64,000 nucleotides of DNA from Codonopsis lanceolata (taxonomy: Eukaryota; Streptophyta; Magnoliopsida; Asterales; Campanulaceae): NCBI GenBank assembly GCA_013146195.2, contig CM028377.1, forward strand, positions 2,418,001-2,482,000, in the 5' to 3' direction. Position numbers and translations under genes: made by a program. Within the stretch, counting starts at the first letter, position 1. Every line of letters starts with the position of its first letter. The notes beneath the pieces are model-generated. The model had not been told where the DNA came from. It made no database searches and saw nothing but the letters and a program-made list of their open reading frames with translations. Positions 1 to 10,319 of this stretch are shown here, piece by piece.

Positions 1-99
1 TTTACGGGTCATAATAAATAAATAATATGTTACATAATTTTGCAAAAGATAATGAGGTGAGATGGTTCACAAGAAAACACATAAGGTTTAGAGTTTAGC

Positions 100-1132
100 G
101 TCACTTTGAAAACAAAAGTGTGTCATTTTTGGATAATTGTTGCCTTAGGTCTGATTAAGTTTTACTTAGTTACTTTAAATCAGAGTGTCACTTTTAAACA
201 TAGAATGTGTCGTTTTTATGTTTTACGTGTGTCATTTTTGGCCCAAAAAAAATCACTTTTCATCTTTAAATTTTTATTCATAAGTGTCACATTTAGTGTG
301 TCACTTTTAAGTATTAATTGTGTCACTTTTAGACATTAGGTGTGTCACTTTTGGTAAAACAACTCATTTTTATAATCATACAATTTGTATCAATAAGAGT
401 GTCACTTTTAGGCTTGGCGTGTGTTACTTTTAGGACTAAAGTGTGTCACTTTAGAGCTAGTAATTTTAACTGCAATAACCAATTGAATATTACTGAAATA
501 TATCTTCTCATTCATAGAAATGTATATAATCCCAAGTGTCAATCGCTAAAAACACAAAACTATAACTTTTTCAAGGTAAAATATATGTTTTTTACTCAAA
601 CTTACAAAATTTACTGAAAATATGTCTAAAATAACCGAGCATTAGGAGTCTTGAACCAAATTCCTTGGCTTGATAGAAATCAGAAAAATCAGTAGTCTTT
701 TTCTTGCCCTTTTCAATACTCTCCTTAATTCTTTTTCTCCTTCCCTTCGTAACAGAGCGAGTATGATCTAGGCATGTAGTAGATGAACTTGAAACACAAG
801 ATGATTCATTTTGGTCCGGTAAATTCTTTAAAGAAGTGTCACTTTTTAGTATTAAGAGTTTCACTTTTTAGTATTAAGAGTGTCACTTTCTAGTATTAAA
901 TGTGTCACTTTTTAGTATGAAGAGTGTCACATTTTAGTATTAAATGTGTCACTTTTTGTATTAAGAGTGTCACTTTTTAGTATTAAATGTGTCACTTTTT
1001 AGTATTAAGAGTGTTACTTTGTATTTTAATAAAAATTATAATAAATTTTCATTTATAGTGTCACTTTTAACATTAAAATGTGTCACTTTTGTGTTTTTAA
1101 TGTGTCACGTTTGGTTTTAAATGTGTCATTTA
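100..1132. repeat. TGTCACTTTT minisatellite
   Basis: A short word, GTGTCACTTTT followed by an A/T-rich spacer such as AGTATTAA, recurs irregularly at about 110-460 and as a near-perfect tandem array at about 833-1025 (roughly nine units of 22-23 bp). More copies with longer spacers continue to 1132. The stretch between (460-833) is A/T-rich with no gene that I can support; its short ORFs look accidental. The array may be a subterminal region of a DNA transposon, but I found no terminal repeats to prove it. Confidence 0.8.
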
Positions 1133-1626
1133 ACATTTCGTCAAAGTCCGTTAGGATCTGTCAAGTATCCCAAGGTAATTGATGCTAACGAAAGGCTAAC
1201 GGAGCTGACAAATGATTAAACTGCAAGGCGTGGGAATTATGCGGCAAACATTGAAAGTGGAGGGGCACCGGAGCAAATAGTGGAAAAGAGCATTAAAATT
1301 AATTTTTTTGCTGGGGCATGTCAAACCTTGGACCACCTTCGGCTAAACTTTTAAGGTCTGCTAAAAGACCAACTCAGCTGACCAATATTTGTGATTTTTA
1401 TTAACAGACTTAGTTATTAACCTGTGAATTTCTAAATGAGACTCTGTCTTACGGATTTAGGATCCGTAAGACCGTCCTACACAAGTCTTTGTCTTTTTAA
1501 TTAACGAGTTGACTCCTAAATTTGATTTTTCAAGCGGCATGTTACATGTTTTAAACTAAAAAACAAAACAATACAAAAACTAAAAATAAAACTATTAAAT
1601 GTTAGTACATAAAAATTAAATACATA

Positions 1627-1627
<1 letters not shown>
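1133..1627. other. Non-coding spacer with a small perfect hairpin
   Basis: No coding potential is visible. At 1446-1456 and 1462-1472 the 11-mer GTCTTACGGAT and its exact complement form a hairpin with a 5-nt loop. The flanks (TGAGACTC on the left, ACCGTCCTAC on the right) resemble ends of a common plant MITE type that carries GAGACCGTCTTACG-like termini; that comparison is from memory. Phrases such as CTAACGGAGC and GCAAATAGTGG nearby resemble decayed MULE ends. Confidence 0.4.
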
Positions 1628-1689
<62 letters not shown>

Positions 1690-1745
1690 GCGTTAGTGAA
1701 AAAATACATAAAAATAAAATAAAATAAAATAAAATAAAATAAAAT
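1628..1745. repeat. Microsatellites (AAT)n and (AAAAT)n
   Basis: An uninterrupted AAT run covers about 1628-1685 (around 19 units). After a short spacer, an AAAAT/AAAT-type run covers about 1708-1745. They sit just beyond the 3' side of the minus-strand LTR element described next. Confidence 0.95.
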
Positions 1746-1886
1746 CTTTTTGTGAGTGTGACACTATTAACACCCCCTACAAACACACAAACTCAAGGAG
1801 ATTCTAACGAGTGACGCAAAAAGCAACATAATAAATACAAGAGATAAGGGTTAGAAATTATTCTAAGTTATAGTTGTTAGCGTGAC

Positions 1887-2823
1887 TTAAATCCTCCCTT
1901 TCAACTTAGGAGGAATTGTCGGATCATTTAACAAAGCACACATTTTTTGTGAATAAAATCCACCACTCATGTAGTGTTTTAAAATCTGACCATTAAAATC
2001 AAACACTTCCTTGGCGGATTTTTCTTTAAATGATAGCCATCTAATAGATTTGGAAACGGGAAATATCACACCTAAATCTTCCAATGTAATCCTATTCGGA
2101 ATTTCCATTATTTTTTTATCAACCCTATATTGCTCATGAATATCTAAAATCGGTTCTTGATTCTTTTCAAGAACGTAAGAAGAAGGCATCTCTAACTCCA
2201 CATAAGTGTCTAGCGGAGAATCAATTGAAGGGTAAATTGCAGTAAAAGTCATCGAAATTGTTTCATTTTCCTTAATAGGCGCTTCTTAATTTCTTTTTAA
2301 TGACGTTAGCCTTTTCTTTATTCCGTGGAGTTGCACCCGTATCTTGATACCACCAATCGATAAACATTTGACGTCTTTTCAAGTAATTTAGATCTTTTTC
2401 ACCAAATTTTATTTCCTCTTCCAACTGAAGAATTTTCTAGAATAACTTATCATCTAACACCTTCTCTTTTTCTTCAATGGACTCTTCTTTCTCAATGACT
2501 TCTATCTTTTCTTCATCCAAATGTGTAAGATTATTTTCTCGATGTCGATTCTTCAATTCTTTCACCTCTTTTTGGACATATGCTGCCATTGAACACAACA
2601 TCTCTAGGATTTGATTTATTTCATCCATTCGTTTTTCAGCTCTTTCAATTCTTTCATCGAAGGACGAATAAGAAGAATGTGGCTCATTATAGTAAGACAA
2701 ATCATTATAATTATGTGAAGAAAAAGATGTTTGATTATAAAATTCTTGCTCATAGCAATTAGGATAATAATTTTCTTGGGAAGCATATTCATTTGTGGTT
2801 CTCATAGGAGTGAAATTTTGCAT
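1887..2823 (-). pseudogene. Decayed element-encoded ORF (gag-like position), copy 1
   Basis: The first block starts at an ATG at 2823 and encodes a Tyr/Asn-rich N-terminus followed by a charged region with coiled-coil character (about residues 58-125). A TAG at 2437-2439 interrupts it, the same frame then continues to a stop at 2272-2274, and the conserved C-terminal block (2252-1887) lies in another frame. The C-terminal block has the pattern LGVIFP, W, KEVFDF, LKH, GFY, MCALLN. The same pattern recurs in the better preserved ORF at 58016-59014, which is the main evidence that this is a real element protein. Its function is unknown; the position after the primer site is where gag normally lies, but I see no zinc knuckle. 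Confidence 0.6.
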
Positions 2824-2982
2824 ATTTCATTGATAATTATTGTATGCCATTATTTATTTTTTATATATATTTATTTTACTTTTTTTAATTTTTTGGATAA
2901 AATTTTTATTTTATTTTATTTTAGAAAAACGAAAATAAATAAAATAAAATGAATAGCTAAATTAACTAAATCAAAACAAATA

Positions 2983-3000
2983 TCTCCAGCAACGGCGCCA
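2983..3000 (-). promoter_or_regulatory. Primer-binding site, tRNA-Asp type
   Basis: On the minus strand the site reads TGGCGCCGTTGCTGGAGA, six bases after the LTR end. It matches the complement of the plant tRNA-Asp 3' terminus (which ends CGGCAACGGCGCCA) apart from two substitutions. It fixes the element's orientation as minus. Confidence 0.8.
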
Positions 3001-3006
3001 AAAACT

Positions 3007-3865
3007 TGTTGTGTTTAAAATTACCTTGCAAATGCACAAGACTATTGTAGAATAGATATATGGAAGCAAGGGTCGAACCACATAGATTTGAGTTTTGATT
3101 AAAGTAAATTCAACTAATCTAACAAAATAAAGCAATTAATAAAAAGGTTTTGGTTTTATTAAAATAAACTATTTTAACAAAGCATATAGATATGAGATAA
3201 GTCGAAGTTTGTAAAAACGCCTAGGAATTAGCCAATTAGGTTTCACTTGTATATACATCTTATGTTCGCTTATCTTATATATCAATCAATTACGGGTTCT
3301 ATCGCTAGGTAAAGGATTGGGACTTACTGATCGAGAATTGCAACCCTTAGTACTCCGCATTGGCTGTGCTTTCTTGGTTCGTCCATACAATAATTAAGAG
3401 TCCGTTACGTGGAACTAAAGTGAAAAGGAACGAACTCTATTGCATTCCCTCATACAATGCGAACCTAGATCTACTCCTTAGCCTACGGTCGGGAATCAGA
3501 GAGACCTATTTATCAATTAGGTTGGCCAGTGTATGACTTATGCATATGGTCATGCAGATCATCATACCCAAAAGCCTACACATTCATTAACGCAACCATT
3601 ATGCGATAACTTCAATGTAAACCAATGATAATCTAATATGATAAACGGTAAATCATTGAATAGAAATTAATAATTAGAACAAAAGACTTAAATACAAGTT
3701 ACCTCAAATTCCTAGATTATGAGTTTAGCTCCCCATAATTGAAAGTACAAAACTTCGAACCATTCTTGGAGAATCTTTTTTCATAGATAAAGAAAAATAA
3801 TATAGAACTTCTCTAATCTTTTTTGACCTAAAAGGGGTCTATTTATACTTAATAATTATACAACA
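3007..3865 (-). repeat. 5' LTR of tRNA-Asp-primed element, copy 1
   Basis: On the plus strand the segment starts TGTTGTG and ends ATACAACA, giving 6-bp inverted ends TGTTGT/ACAACA. A TATAAATAG box lies at 3847-3839 on the minus strand, close to the outer end, as expected for a short U3. The inner part contains the phrase GGGTCGAACCACATAG, typical of this class of plant element. The LTR is 859 bp. Confidence 0.75.
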
Positions 3866-3870
3866 ACTAA

Positions 3871-6800
3871 AGATGTTAAAAGGGCCGGAAACCGTAGGGT
3901 CAACCCTATTAATCGGAAACATGAAAGGGTTAGGGTTGGGAAAATCCAACCCATTTAATAAACGGGCTGACCCTATAGGGTCACGCTCAAACTGGGTTGG
4001 GTTGTCAGGCTCTAGGGCTGGCCCGCGGGCTGGAAGATTTTGGCTAAAATGAGGGTTCAAAATGTTAGAATTGAGATTCGAACCCACAACCTCTCAAGAG
4101 GATAGGAACTGTGGCAACCCGACCCGGACTCCAATACGAAATCTCAAGGTCGTGCCGTCAAGACAAGCTAAAAGACGAACAAGCACCTGCTAAGCATAAT
4201 GGTGCAAGTCAACAGTTGAGCCGACAAGCTCTAAACATAAATGTAAAGCCATAACGGCAATACAGAATAACAAAAATTAAAACTTGTGGAAGCAAATCAT
4301 AAGTGGAACCCAAGCTTTCAATTCCAAATCGTGGAAGGCAAGGCTGAGAGACAACTATATCTTGATAATTCTACGACTCACATGACGCAACACTGCGCAC
4401 GGTAACAAACCATCGGCAAACCTAAGGCTGGCGAAGCAACAAAATACCAACCTGATAAACAACCACTCAACGGCTATAACATGCCGGAGGGACAAATCCA
4501 CTAAAAGAATAAGAGATTAAATACTAGACAACTAAACCAAAATCTCACGACTAAAGTTGATGGAGATAGAAACAACAATAACACAATACTAGAATACGTG
4601 AGATAAAACCTTACTCGGGAAGACGACAGAATAACTTCTAGATAAATATAACAGTGCGACCAAACGAGTCGGCTCCCAAAATAATACAACAGTAAAATAC
4701 CAACATAAACTACCCAAGTAAAGTTTACATAACTTTACATCCGTGTCTTACAAGATAAATAAATACAATGCTAATAATAACTCCAAGCTATTGCCTGGAA
4801 GACCACCTGCTAAAACACACGAACCCGCAGTCGCCACACGTACTGACGAGCTCACTGCACAAACTAAGTAAAACAAACACACGAAATGAGTCATAATGAC
4901 ACAGTAAGCTACTAAATGCAACATAGCACGTTATCTTTCATATAAGTGCTCATAGTAAGCCACATAAGGGATAGAGCAGATACCCAATTAGTGCCGTTGT
5001 GGTGCTCCTGCAATTAACTGTGTTAACTTATTTTCGTGCCATCGATGATCGTGAATGAGTACATCGATTAACAGAGAAACCCTCGATTTAACTAGCAAAG
5101 GGGCAAAGGGGCTACTTCCCCACTGCGGCCAACAATGGAGGGGTGTGTGAGGTCCCAGGTACGACGATCCATAGTGAATACAAATCTTACGATTCGTATA
5201 GGCGATATATCATCCCACCCTGACAGAAAAATCAATCCAAATAATGCCAGCTGGACTTATATGCAATGCACAATTAGATATTTACTCGCATGCTCAAATA
5301 GAAACCAAGTCCGACAAGAGCGAACTCGTCAAATCAAGTAGGTCATAATGCTCTACAAAACCCATTAACAATGCACATTTATTTGCACATAATAACATGT
5401 TCAACTAACTTACAAGTTTAGTTCAAGAAACACGTATCGGGGTACTCAAGATCCCCAAGTCACAACTCAATAAGAAATAGCGTATAAGCTTACCAAAAAT
5501 CATACTATGAGGTCTACCATAATCCTCTACTCGAAATCAAACCAATGACTACCATGTTGGTCTAAGTCACAACCACCTCGTTGGGTCCACAAGGATCCTC
5601 AAATCATAATATAACCAAGACTACCCCGTAGTCATAACCTCACAAGTGCCTTCATGAGCTCGCGATCAAATTCCCTAAAAGATAACTCATTCAAATAATC
5701 ATTTCTTAAAGATATACGAGATCATAGGTTGGTCTCTAATGCTCCGTGCTCACGTGAGCACGCTCTAAATCAATCCCCAAGAAGTCAATATAACATGGGT
5801 GTCATAATTGGACACAAATCGAGATGCTCGGGTACTCACAATCATAACCAACCAAACTCGAACATCGTAGGATTTTAACCTAAGGCTCATTAACATATTA
5901 TTGGCCTTACAACGACTCTGTTGAGTCTTAATACTACATTTCATTCTTTATATGTTTCACAAATCCACACTTTAACACTTCATTTGACTTTACAACAAAA
6001 TCCCCAATAACTCGGGCTTGGTTCTCAATCCCTAAAATTCATTAAAAAAAACTCAACATAAATCATAACCCATTCCTTACAACACATAACATCATTCAAA
6101 TCATCTTATTCATGGTATTAACAAGTTCATACTTTCAAAAATCCCCAAAATGGACATACATGGCATACCAAGTGTTCATTGCCCACAAATAGAACATAGA
6201 TTGTTTTCCTTAGGGCCAATGAACCAAAATCAAAAGAAAGTAACTTACCTAGCTCGGATGTAAACTCCAAAGAATGAAAATCGGATCGGTGAAGTTGTTC
6301 TACTCGTCGAGGGCTTCAAGAATCCAAAGTTTGAAGGCAATCTGACGGTTGGATCTTCATGGATCGAAGAGAGAAGGGCTAGGGTTTCTTGAGTCTCCCT
6401 CGGACTCTCTCTCTCTAACTCACAAATTGGGGAGGATGAAATGAGGAGGAAATGGCTGAAAATGGTTTGGGGTTTGTGGTTATAACACTCACAATTAAAG
6501 AGGGTAGAATAGACATTGCATTGGTACACTTAGTGATGGGTTAGGGTAAATTGCTACTTAATTTAATCTAATGATGATCAATAAAACCCACTCAATACAT
6601 TAGGACTCAATTAGGATTAATTAGGAAGGTTTAGGAAGGTTTTAGAATAGGTTTGGGTATGATTAGAATAGCTAATTTTCGTCACAAAGCAAAACAACCC
6701 GAAACAGGGACTGGTACCATGCAGCCGCATGGCCCATAGAGCATGCGAGCGCATGCCTTCCAGCTTTCCTTGGTGGTTCATGCTGTTGACCTTGCGGGGG

Positions 6801-7905
6801 CAAGGTCTTTCCCTTTGCGGCCGCAAGCCTCTCAGACCCCAAATTGCTTATAATTCAACCCCAAATGAACCCAAACACTCAACCAAACCAAACAATGTTC
6901 AAACCCCATTCAAAGTAGGTTTATAACTCCCATAGAACACTCACAAATAACCCCCGAAACAGCTCGGAGTGAAACCGGGACAAGGTGCAACAACGTGCAA
7001 CCGAAATGATGAATGAACTCGCAATCGAACGAGCAATGAAAGGAGACTTAAAGCAAGTCTAAAGGCTAATAAAGAAGATTGAATACTTATACAAAGTTGA
7101 ATAACAACAAGGAGAATAAGAACTCCAAAGGAGAGACAATTACGCGACTCAACCTCGAACTACGCGATAGAGACGAATGCTATCTCCAAAGCTTCCAAAT
7201 CATTAATAGACTTAAGGAACACCTCCAACTTGAAGTCTAATACATCTAAACATGTTAATCAATCATCATGTAAAGGTCTAGGACCAAACCGAGGTCACGA
7301 ACCTAATACGCAAGCAAATTCTCAATCGCGTCGCATTCCGACTATCGTCGAGTTACGACTTGTGACTTTAGCAAGTCAACAACTATAGGGCATCTCTTAA
7401 TAGTATTTTGGTCTTAATGTGATCTCTCACACACATCTAGACTGTCTCACCAACTGAACATATGATCAACAAAGGAAGAAATGCGAGTATGGTATGCAAA
7501 CCAAGCTAACGAAGGATCGGGGTGCCACAGGAACTTATGGATGGCCCCTTACACCATTCAACCATCCTGATTAAAATATCTGATTGTATTAACTTCTTAC
7601 CAACACTTATTTTATGTTATTTTATTATTGTAGATAAATAGGATAATGATGTTGAAGAAGATATTTTCTCAAAAGAAAACTTGATTTCATGTTTTTAATT
7701 AGTAATGTTAATTGTTGTCACTTGTCCGTCAATATGTTTGTTACTTAATTTCGATTTTTTGATTTAAATAAGGCATCATGTGGTAATAGGGCTGACCCTG
7801 TTAAACCGTACCCTACAGGGTCAGGGTTGTGATTTGAGTGGCCTGTTTAAATGTCCCGTTTAACCCTCGGCCCTATAGGGTTAGGGTCAACCCAGTTTAA
7901 CATCT
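3871..7905. mobile_element. hAT-like non-autonomous element split by a nested LTR
   Basis: Left end AGATGTTAAA and right end TTTAACATCT are perfect 10-bp inverted repeats, flanked by ACAACTAA (3863-3870) and ACAACTAG (7906-7913), an 8-bp duplication with one mismatch. Both subterminal regions carry repeated GGGTCAACCC and CCCTATAGGGTCA words, as hAT ends often do. Without the nested 4110-7529 insertion the element would be about 610 bp and non-coding. The first target duplication overlaps the last bases of the neighbouring LTR, so the exact left edge could move by a few bases. Confidence 0.6.
4110..7529 (-). mobile_element. Solo long LTR, family X, copy 1
   Basis: The segment begins TGTGGCAACCCGACCCGG and ends CGGGGTGCCACA, with 5-bp target duplications GGAAC at 4105-4109 and 7530-7534. 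No internal LTR duplication, gag or pol is visible in its 3420 bp, so it looks like a solo LTR of a Ty3/Gypsy-type element with very long LTRs. A probable transcribed leader with an AGAGAGAGAG tract and CCTAGCC lies around 6400-6240 on the minus strand, which suggests minus orientation. Two other copies occur at 13468-16250 and, inverted, at 48695-53140. Small ORFs inside are not conserved between copies and are not called. Confidence 0.8.
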
Positions 7906-7913
7906 ACAACTAG

Positions 7914-8195
7914 GGTAAAGGGGATACAAAACAATAAAACTCTAAAATTGACTCAAAGTGGCCGGCCCACTATTCCAAGAGAAAGAAGTGGCGGTTGAAT
8001 TTCTTTGATTAAAAGCTGATTTTCAGCTTTTGCACTCCTAGTTTCAACAATTTGCACTTTGGTCCTTGAAGTCTTCAATTTCAGCATAAAGTGCCTATAT
8101 TTCGTACAAATGTTCTTCAAGTCCCTGAAACTATAAAACAACACTAAATCAAATATTAGACAACAAAAACCTTGAGAAATAGCAACATTTAAGCT
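7914..8195. other. Unassigned non-coding sequence
   Basis: This short spacer lies between the hAT-like element and the SINE. It contains GCACTTTGGTCCTTGAAG-type phrases that often mark decayed plant transposon ends, but there are no terminal repeats and no coding signal. Confidence 0.4.
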
Positions 8196-8542
8196 GGAAT
8201 AATACCTTTTTTTTTCTATTTTTTTTATAAAGGTTGGAGGGGACATAGACCTTACCCCAATCCTTATTTTTTTAAGGCCAAAATACAAATTTCCCCCCAA
8301 AGTATACACTCAATCCCAGATCACTACCTAACTTAAGTTTTGTGCCAATTTGGTATCTGATGTTGCCATTTGTGTCAATTAACTCCCCCGGCCCAACGTC
8401 TATTAAAGAATTGACGTTAACTCTCACGTGCTCTTGCACGTGATGGGTAATTTCATCATTTCCTTTACAAAACAGGGGGACAAAAACCGGGAAAAATTAC
8501 CATGGCAGAAAATGAAACCTCGCCGCACCGATTAATTTCACC

Positions 8543-9124
8543 ATGAAAGGAGGAGACCCTTGGTCAACGATGACCATGGCCTCCCTTCCCTCCGTCAATC
8601 ACAACTCTTCAACCTTCCGGTTTCTCGGTATTCTTAAGCTCCCTGATTCCGATCCCAACAACTATGTCGAGCTCGACGAGAGCGACTTCGTTTGGTCCCC
8701 TGATCTCTCCGTTTCACCTAACTCCCCTTCTGATTCTCTCTCCACTGTGTCCAATTCCCCGACCAATCCCCTCCGCCTCCATCACCACCACCGCTTCCTC
8801 CCCGACAAGTCTGGTCTCTCCGCCGCATTGTCCGACGACCACCACCCCGTCCTTCGCCGGAAAAAGACCCTTAACCCGTCCTTATCCGCCACCTCCGCGG
8901 CCAGGATGATACCGCCGCTGGCGTTCCTGCGTTCGGAATCTTCCGGCGGGATGATCCCTCTCCTTGTTTCTCCCCTTCATCCCCCCCCGCCGATCAACCA
9001 CCACGCCTCCGCCACCACATCAACCACCACGACTTCTCCGCCAATTACGCCCCTTCAACCACCACGGCTTCTCCGTCTCACTCTCTCTCGCTCTCTTGTC
9101 CGTGACTTGAAGATTACTCGTTAG
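8543..9124 (+). CDS. S40/DUF584-like ORF carried by a MULE
   Basis: The ORF encodes 193 residues from the ATG at 8543. Residues about 40-130 hold the recognisable part: an acidic LDESDFVW motif, a Ser/Pro-rich linker, a His run, then GLSAAL, RRKKTLNPSLSA and SAARMIPP. That order recalls plant senescence-regulator S40 (DUF584) proteins, small intronless nuclear proteins; the assignment is from memory. The residues after about 150 are low-complexity Pro/Ser/Thr, and the usual conserved C-terminal block is absent or frame-shifted, so this is likely a captured gene that has lost its end. GC content is far above the surroundings, which fits capture of a genic fragment. Expression and function are unknown. 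Confidence 0.55.
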   Translation: MKGGDPWSTMTMASLPSVNHNSSTFRFLGILKLPDSDPNNYVELDESDFVWSPDLSVSPNSPSDSLSTVSNSPTNPLRLHHHHRFLPDKSGLSAALSDDHHPVLRRKKTLNPSLSATSAARMIPPLAFLRSESSGGMIPLLVSPLHPPPPINHHASATTSTTTTSPPITPLQPPRLLRLTLSRSLVRDLKITR

Positions 9125-9734
9125 AAGTCTCTTTGTGATTCAAAAGTGATCAAGTCAAAGGCTTCAATCCCTTTCCCAAATTTGGTTTTCGTTGTCGTTG
9201 GTTATTCAAATTTATCCTCAAATGCAAATGGGTATAATATTGGAGCTAATTTAGGGGATGGCTTTGCTTGAAACTAGATACTACTTGTTGGAATTCAAGA
9301 ATTTGACTTTGATTTTTGGGTTCTTTATATACTGAAATTTAATCTAATTGAGTAATGGATATTTGATTTTGATATCTGGGTTTGCTTCAATTTTTGGGTA
9401 TTGATTTTTGAGAAAAAATGTTGAAACCTAGATCTTGGTTCACAGCTTGGATCAGAGTTTTAAAACCCAGTGATGGTTTTGAAACTAGATATCAGTTTAA
9501 AACACTCGATTTTGATATAGTTTTTGGTGGAAGTGGTGGTGGTGAGGTTTGTTGGAGGTGGGGAAAGTTTGAAAATGGATTAAATGGCGGCAGCAGCTGC
9601 AGCATGAATAGAGGTGGAAGAACGACAGGTTGAGGAAGTGGTGGCGGCTTCACACAGAATATGACGGATGATGAAGATAAGATGATGAAATCTCTCTTTT
9701 GTCTATTTGACACTTTGGCCAAAATACAAATTTC
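9125..9734. other. MULE interior downstream of the S40-like ORF
   Basis: An A/T-rich part (9125-9420) looks like the captured gene's 3' flank. It is followed by a Gly-rich coding-like stretch (GGTGGAAGTGGTGGTGG around 9525) with only short ORFs on both strands. I cannot assign any of them. Confidence 0.35.
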
Positions 9735-9999
9735 CCCCCTGTTTTGTAAAGGAAATGACGAAATTACCCATCACGTGCAAGAGCACGTGAGAGTTAACGT
9801 CAATTCTTTAACAGACGTTAGGCCGGGGGAGTTAATTGACACAAATGGCAACATCAGATACCAAATTGGCACAAAACTTAAGTTGGGTAGTGATCTGGGA
9901 TTGAGTGTACACTTTGGGGGGAAATTTGTATTTTGGCCTTTTTTTAATATTATTTTTATGCCTTGAAAGGCTACAATTATAGATATATGATGCCTTTTT

Positions 10000-10307
10000 G
10001 GTGTGGCTAGAAGAAATGGTACCTCTGATGAAGCTTTGAACACCCGACCTCTCGGTTGAGAGTAATGATGTACCAGGGTGCCTCTGATAGAGTTTAAACA
10101 CTCGACCTCTCCGTTAAGATAAGCGAGTAGCTAAATGGGGCCTTTGGGTAAGGCTTGAACAACAACGTCGCATCTGAAATGGCTTGAATACCCGACCTCT
10201 CTATTAAAACTTATAAGTCCAGGGTGTCTCTAGTGGGACTTGAACACTCGACCTCTCCGTTATGAGAAGTAAGCAGTACCAGTTGAGTTAGAGCTCGTTG
10301 GTGAGCC
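10000..10307 (-). repeat. Four tRNA-like T-arm/B-box units in the SINE body
   Basis: On the minus strand the motif GAGAGGTCGRGTGTTCAAG occurs at about 10257-10236, 10203-10184, 10113-10093 and 10055-10035 with small changes. Units 1, 3 and 4 also share preceding anticodon-arm-like sequence and a following CAGAGGCACCCTGG-like tail. Only the first unit has a recognisable A box. This looks like a multimerised tRNA-related region rather than functional tRNA genes; none folds into a clean acceptor stem as far as I can judge. Confidence 0.65.
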
Positions 10308-10319
10308 GGAATAATACCT

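Larger units (their letters stand above)
1750..3865 (-). mobile_element. Non-autonomous LTR retrotransposon primed by tRNA-Asp, copy 1 (5' half)
   Basis: Read on the minus strand the order is LTR (3865 to 3007), a 6-nt spacer, a primer-binding site (3000-2983) complementary to the 3' end of plant tRNA-Asp, then decayed coding sequence (2823-1887) and a non-coding 3' part with a purine-rich GTAGGGGGTGTTAATAG segment near 1770. No protease, reverse transcriptase or integrase is seen. The second LTR is absent or unrecognised, so the left boundary is approximate. The primer site and architecture recall Athila/Tat-type Ty3/Gypsy relatives; the lineage is an inference. A second, diverged copy with the same layout lies at 57900-60345. 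Confidence 0.75.
8276..9938. mobile_element. Pack-MULE-like transposon with 204-bp terminal inverted repeats
   Basis: The ends GGCCAAAATACAAATTTCCC at 8276 and its complement ending at 9938 are flanked by identical 9-bp duplications TTTTTTTAA (8267-8275 and 9939-9947). The inverted repeats run 8276-8479 and 9735-9938 with few mismatches and include the palindromic CACGTGCTCTTGCACGTG. No transposase is present; the interior carries an S40/DUF584-like ORF, which makes it a gene-carrying non-autonomous Mutator-like element. The terminal phrase GGCCAAAATACAAATTTCCC also occurs, in plus orientation, at about 9717-9736 just inside the right repeat. Confidence 0.85.
8208..10307 (-). mobile_element. 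tRNA-derived SINE with nested Pack-MULE
   Basis: Perfect 12-bp target duplications GGAATAATACCT flank the element at 8196-8207 and 10308-10319. The left end is a T-rich tract (8208-8230), the complement of an A-rich tail, so the SINE reads on the minus strand from a head at 10307. The head has an A-box-like TAACTCAACTGG, a CTCATAA anticodon-like loop and a B-box-like GGTCGAGTGTTCAAGTC, close to elongator tRNA-Met. Removing the MULE (8276-9938) and one of its duplications leaves a SINE of about 430 bp. The MULE inserted after the SINE. Confidence 0.75.

Noticed and set aside
1446..1472. Transcription terminator hairpin
   Set aside because: The perfect 11-bp stem is better explained as a MITE terminus in plant nuclear DNA; no gene precedes it.
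9492..9722. Pro-rich minus-strand ORF in the MULE
   Set aside because: Antisense shadow of the Gly-rich GGTGGT sequence.
10035..10307. Functional tRNA-Met genes on the minus strand
   Set aside because: The units lack paired acceptor stems and are bounded by SINE-type target duplications and an A-rich tail.
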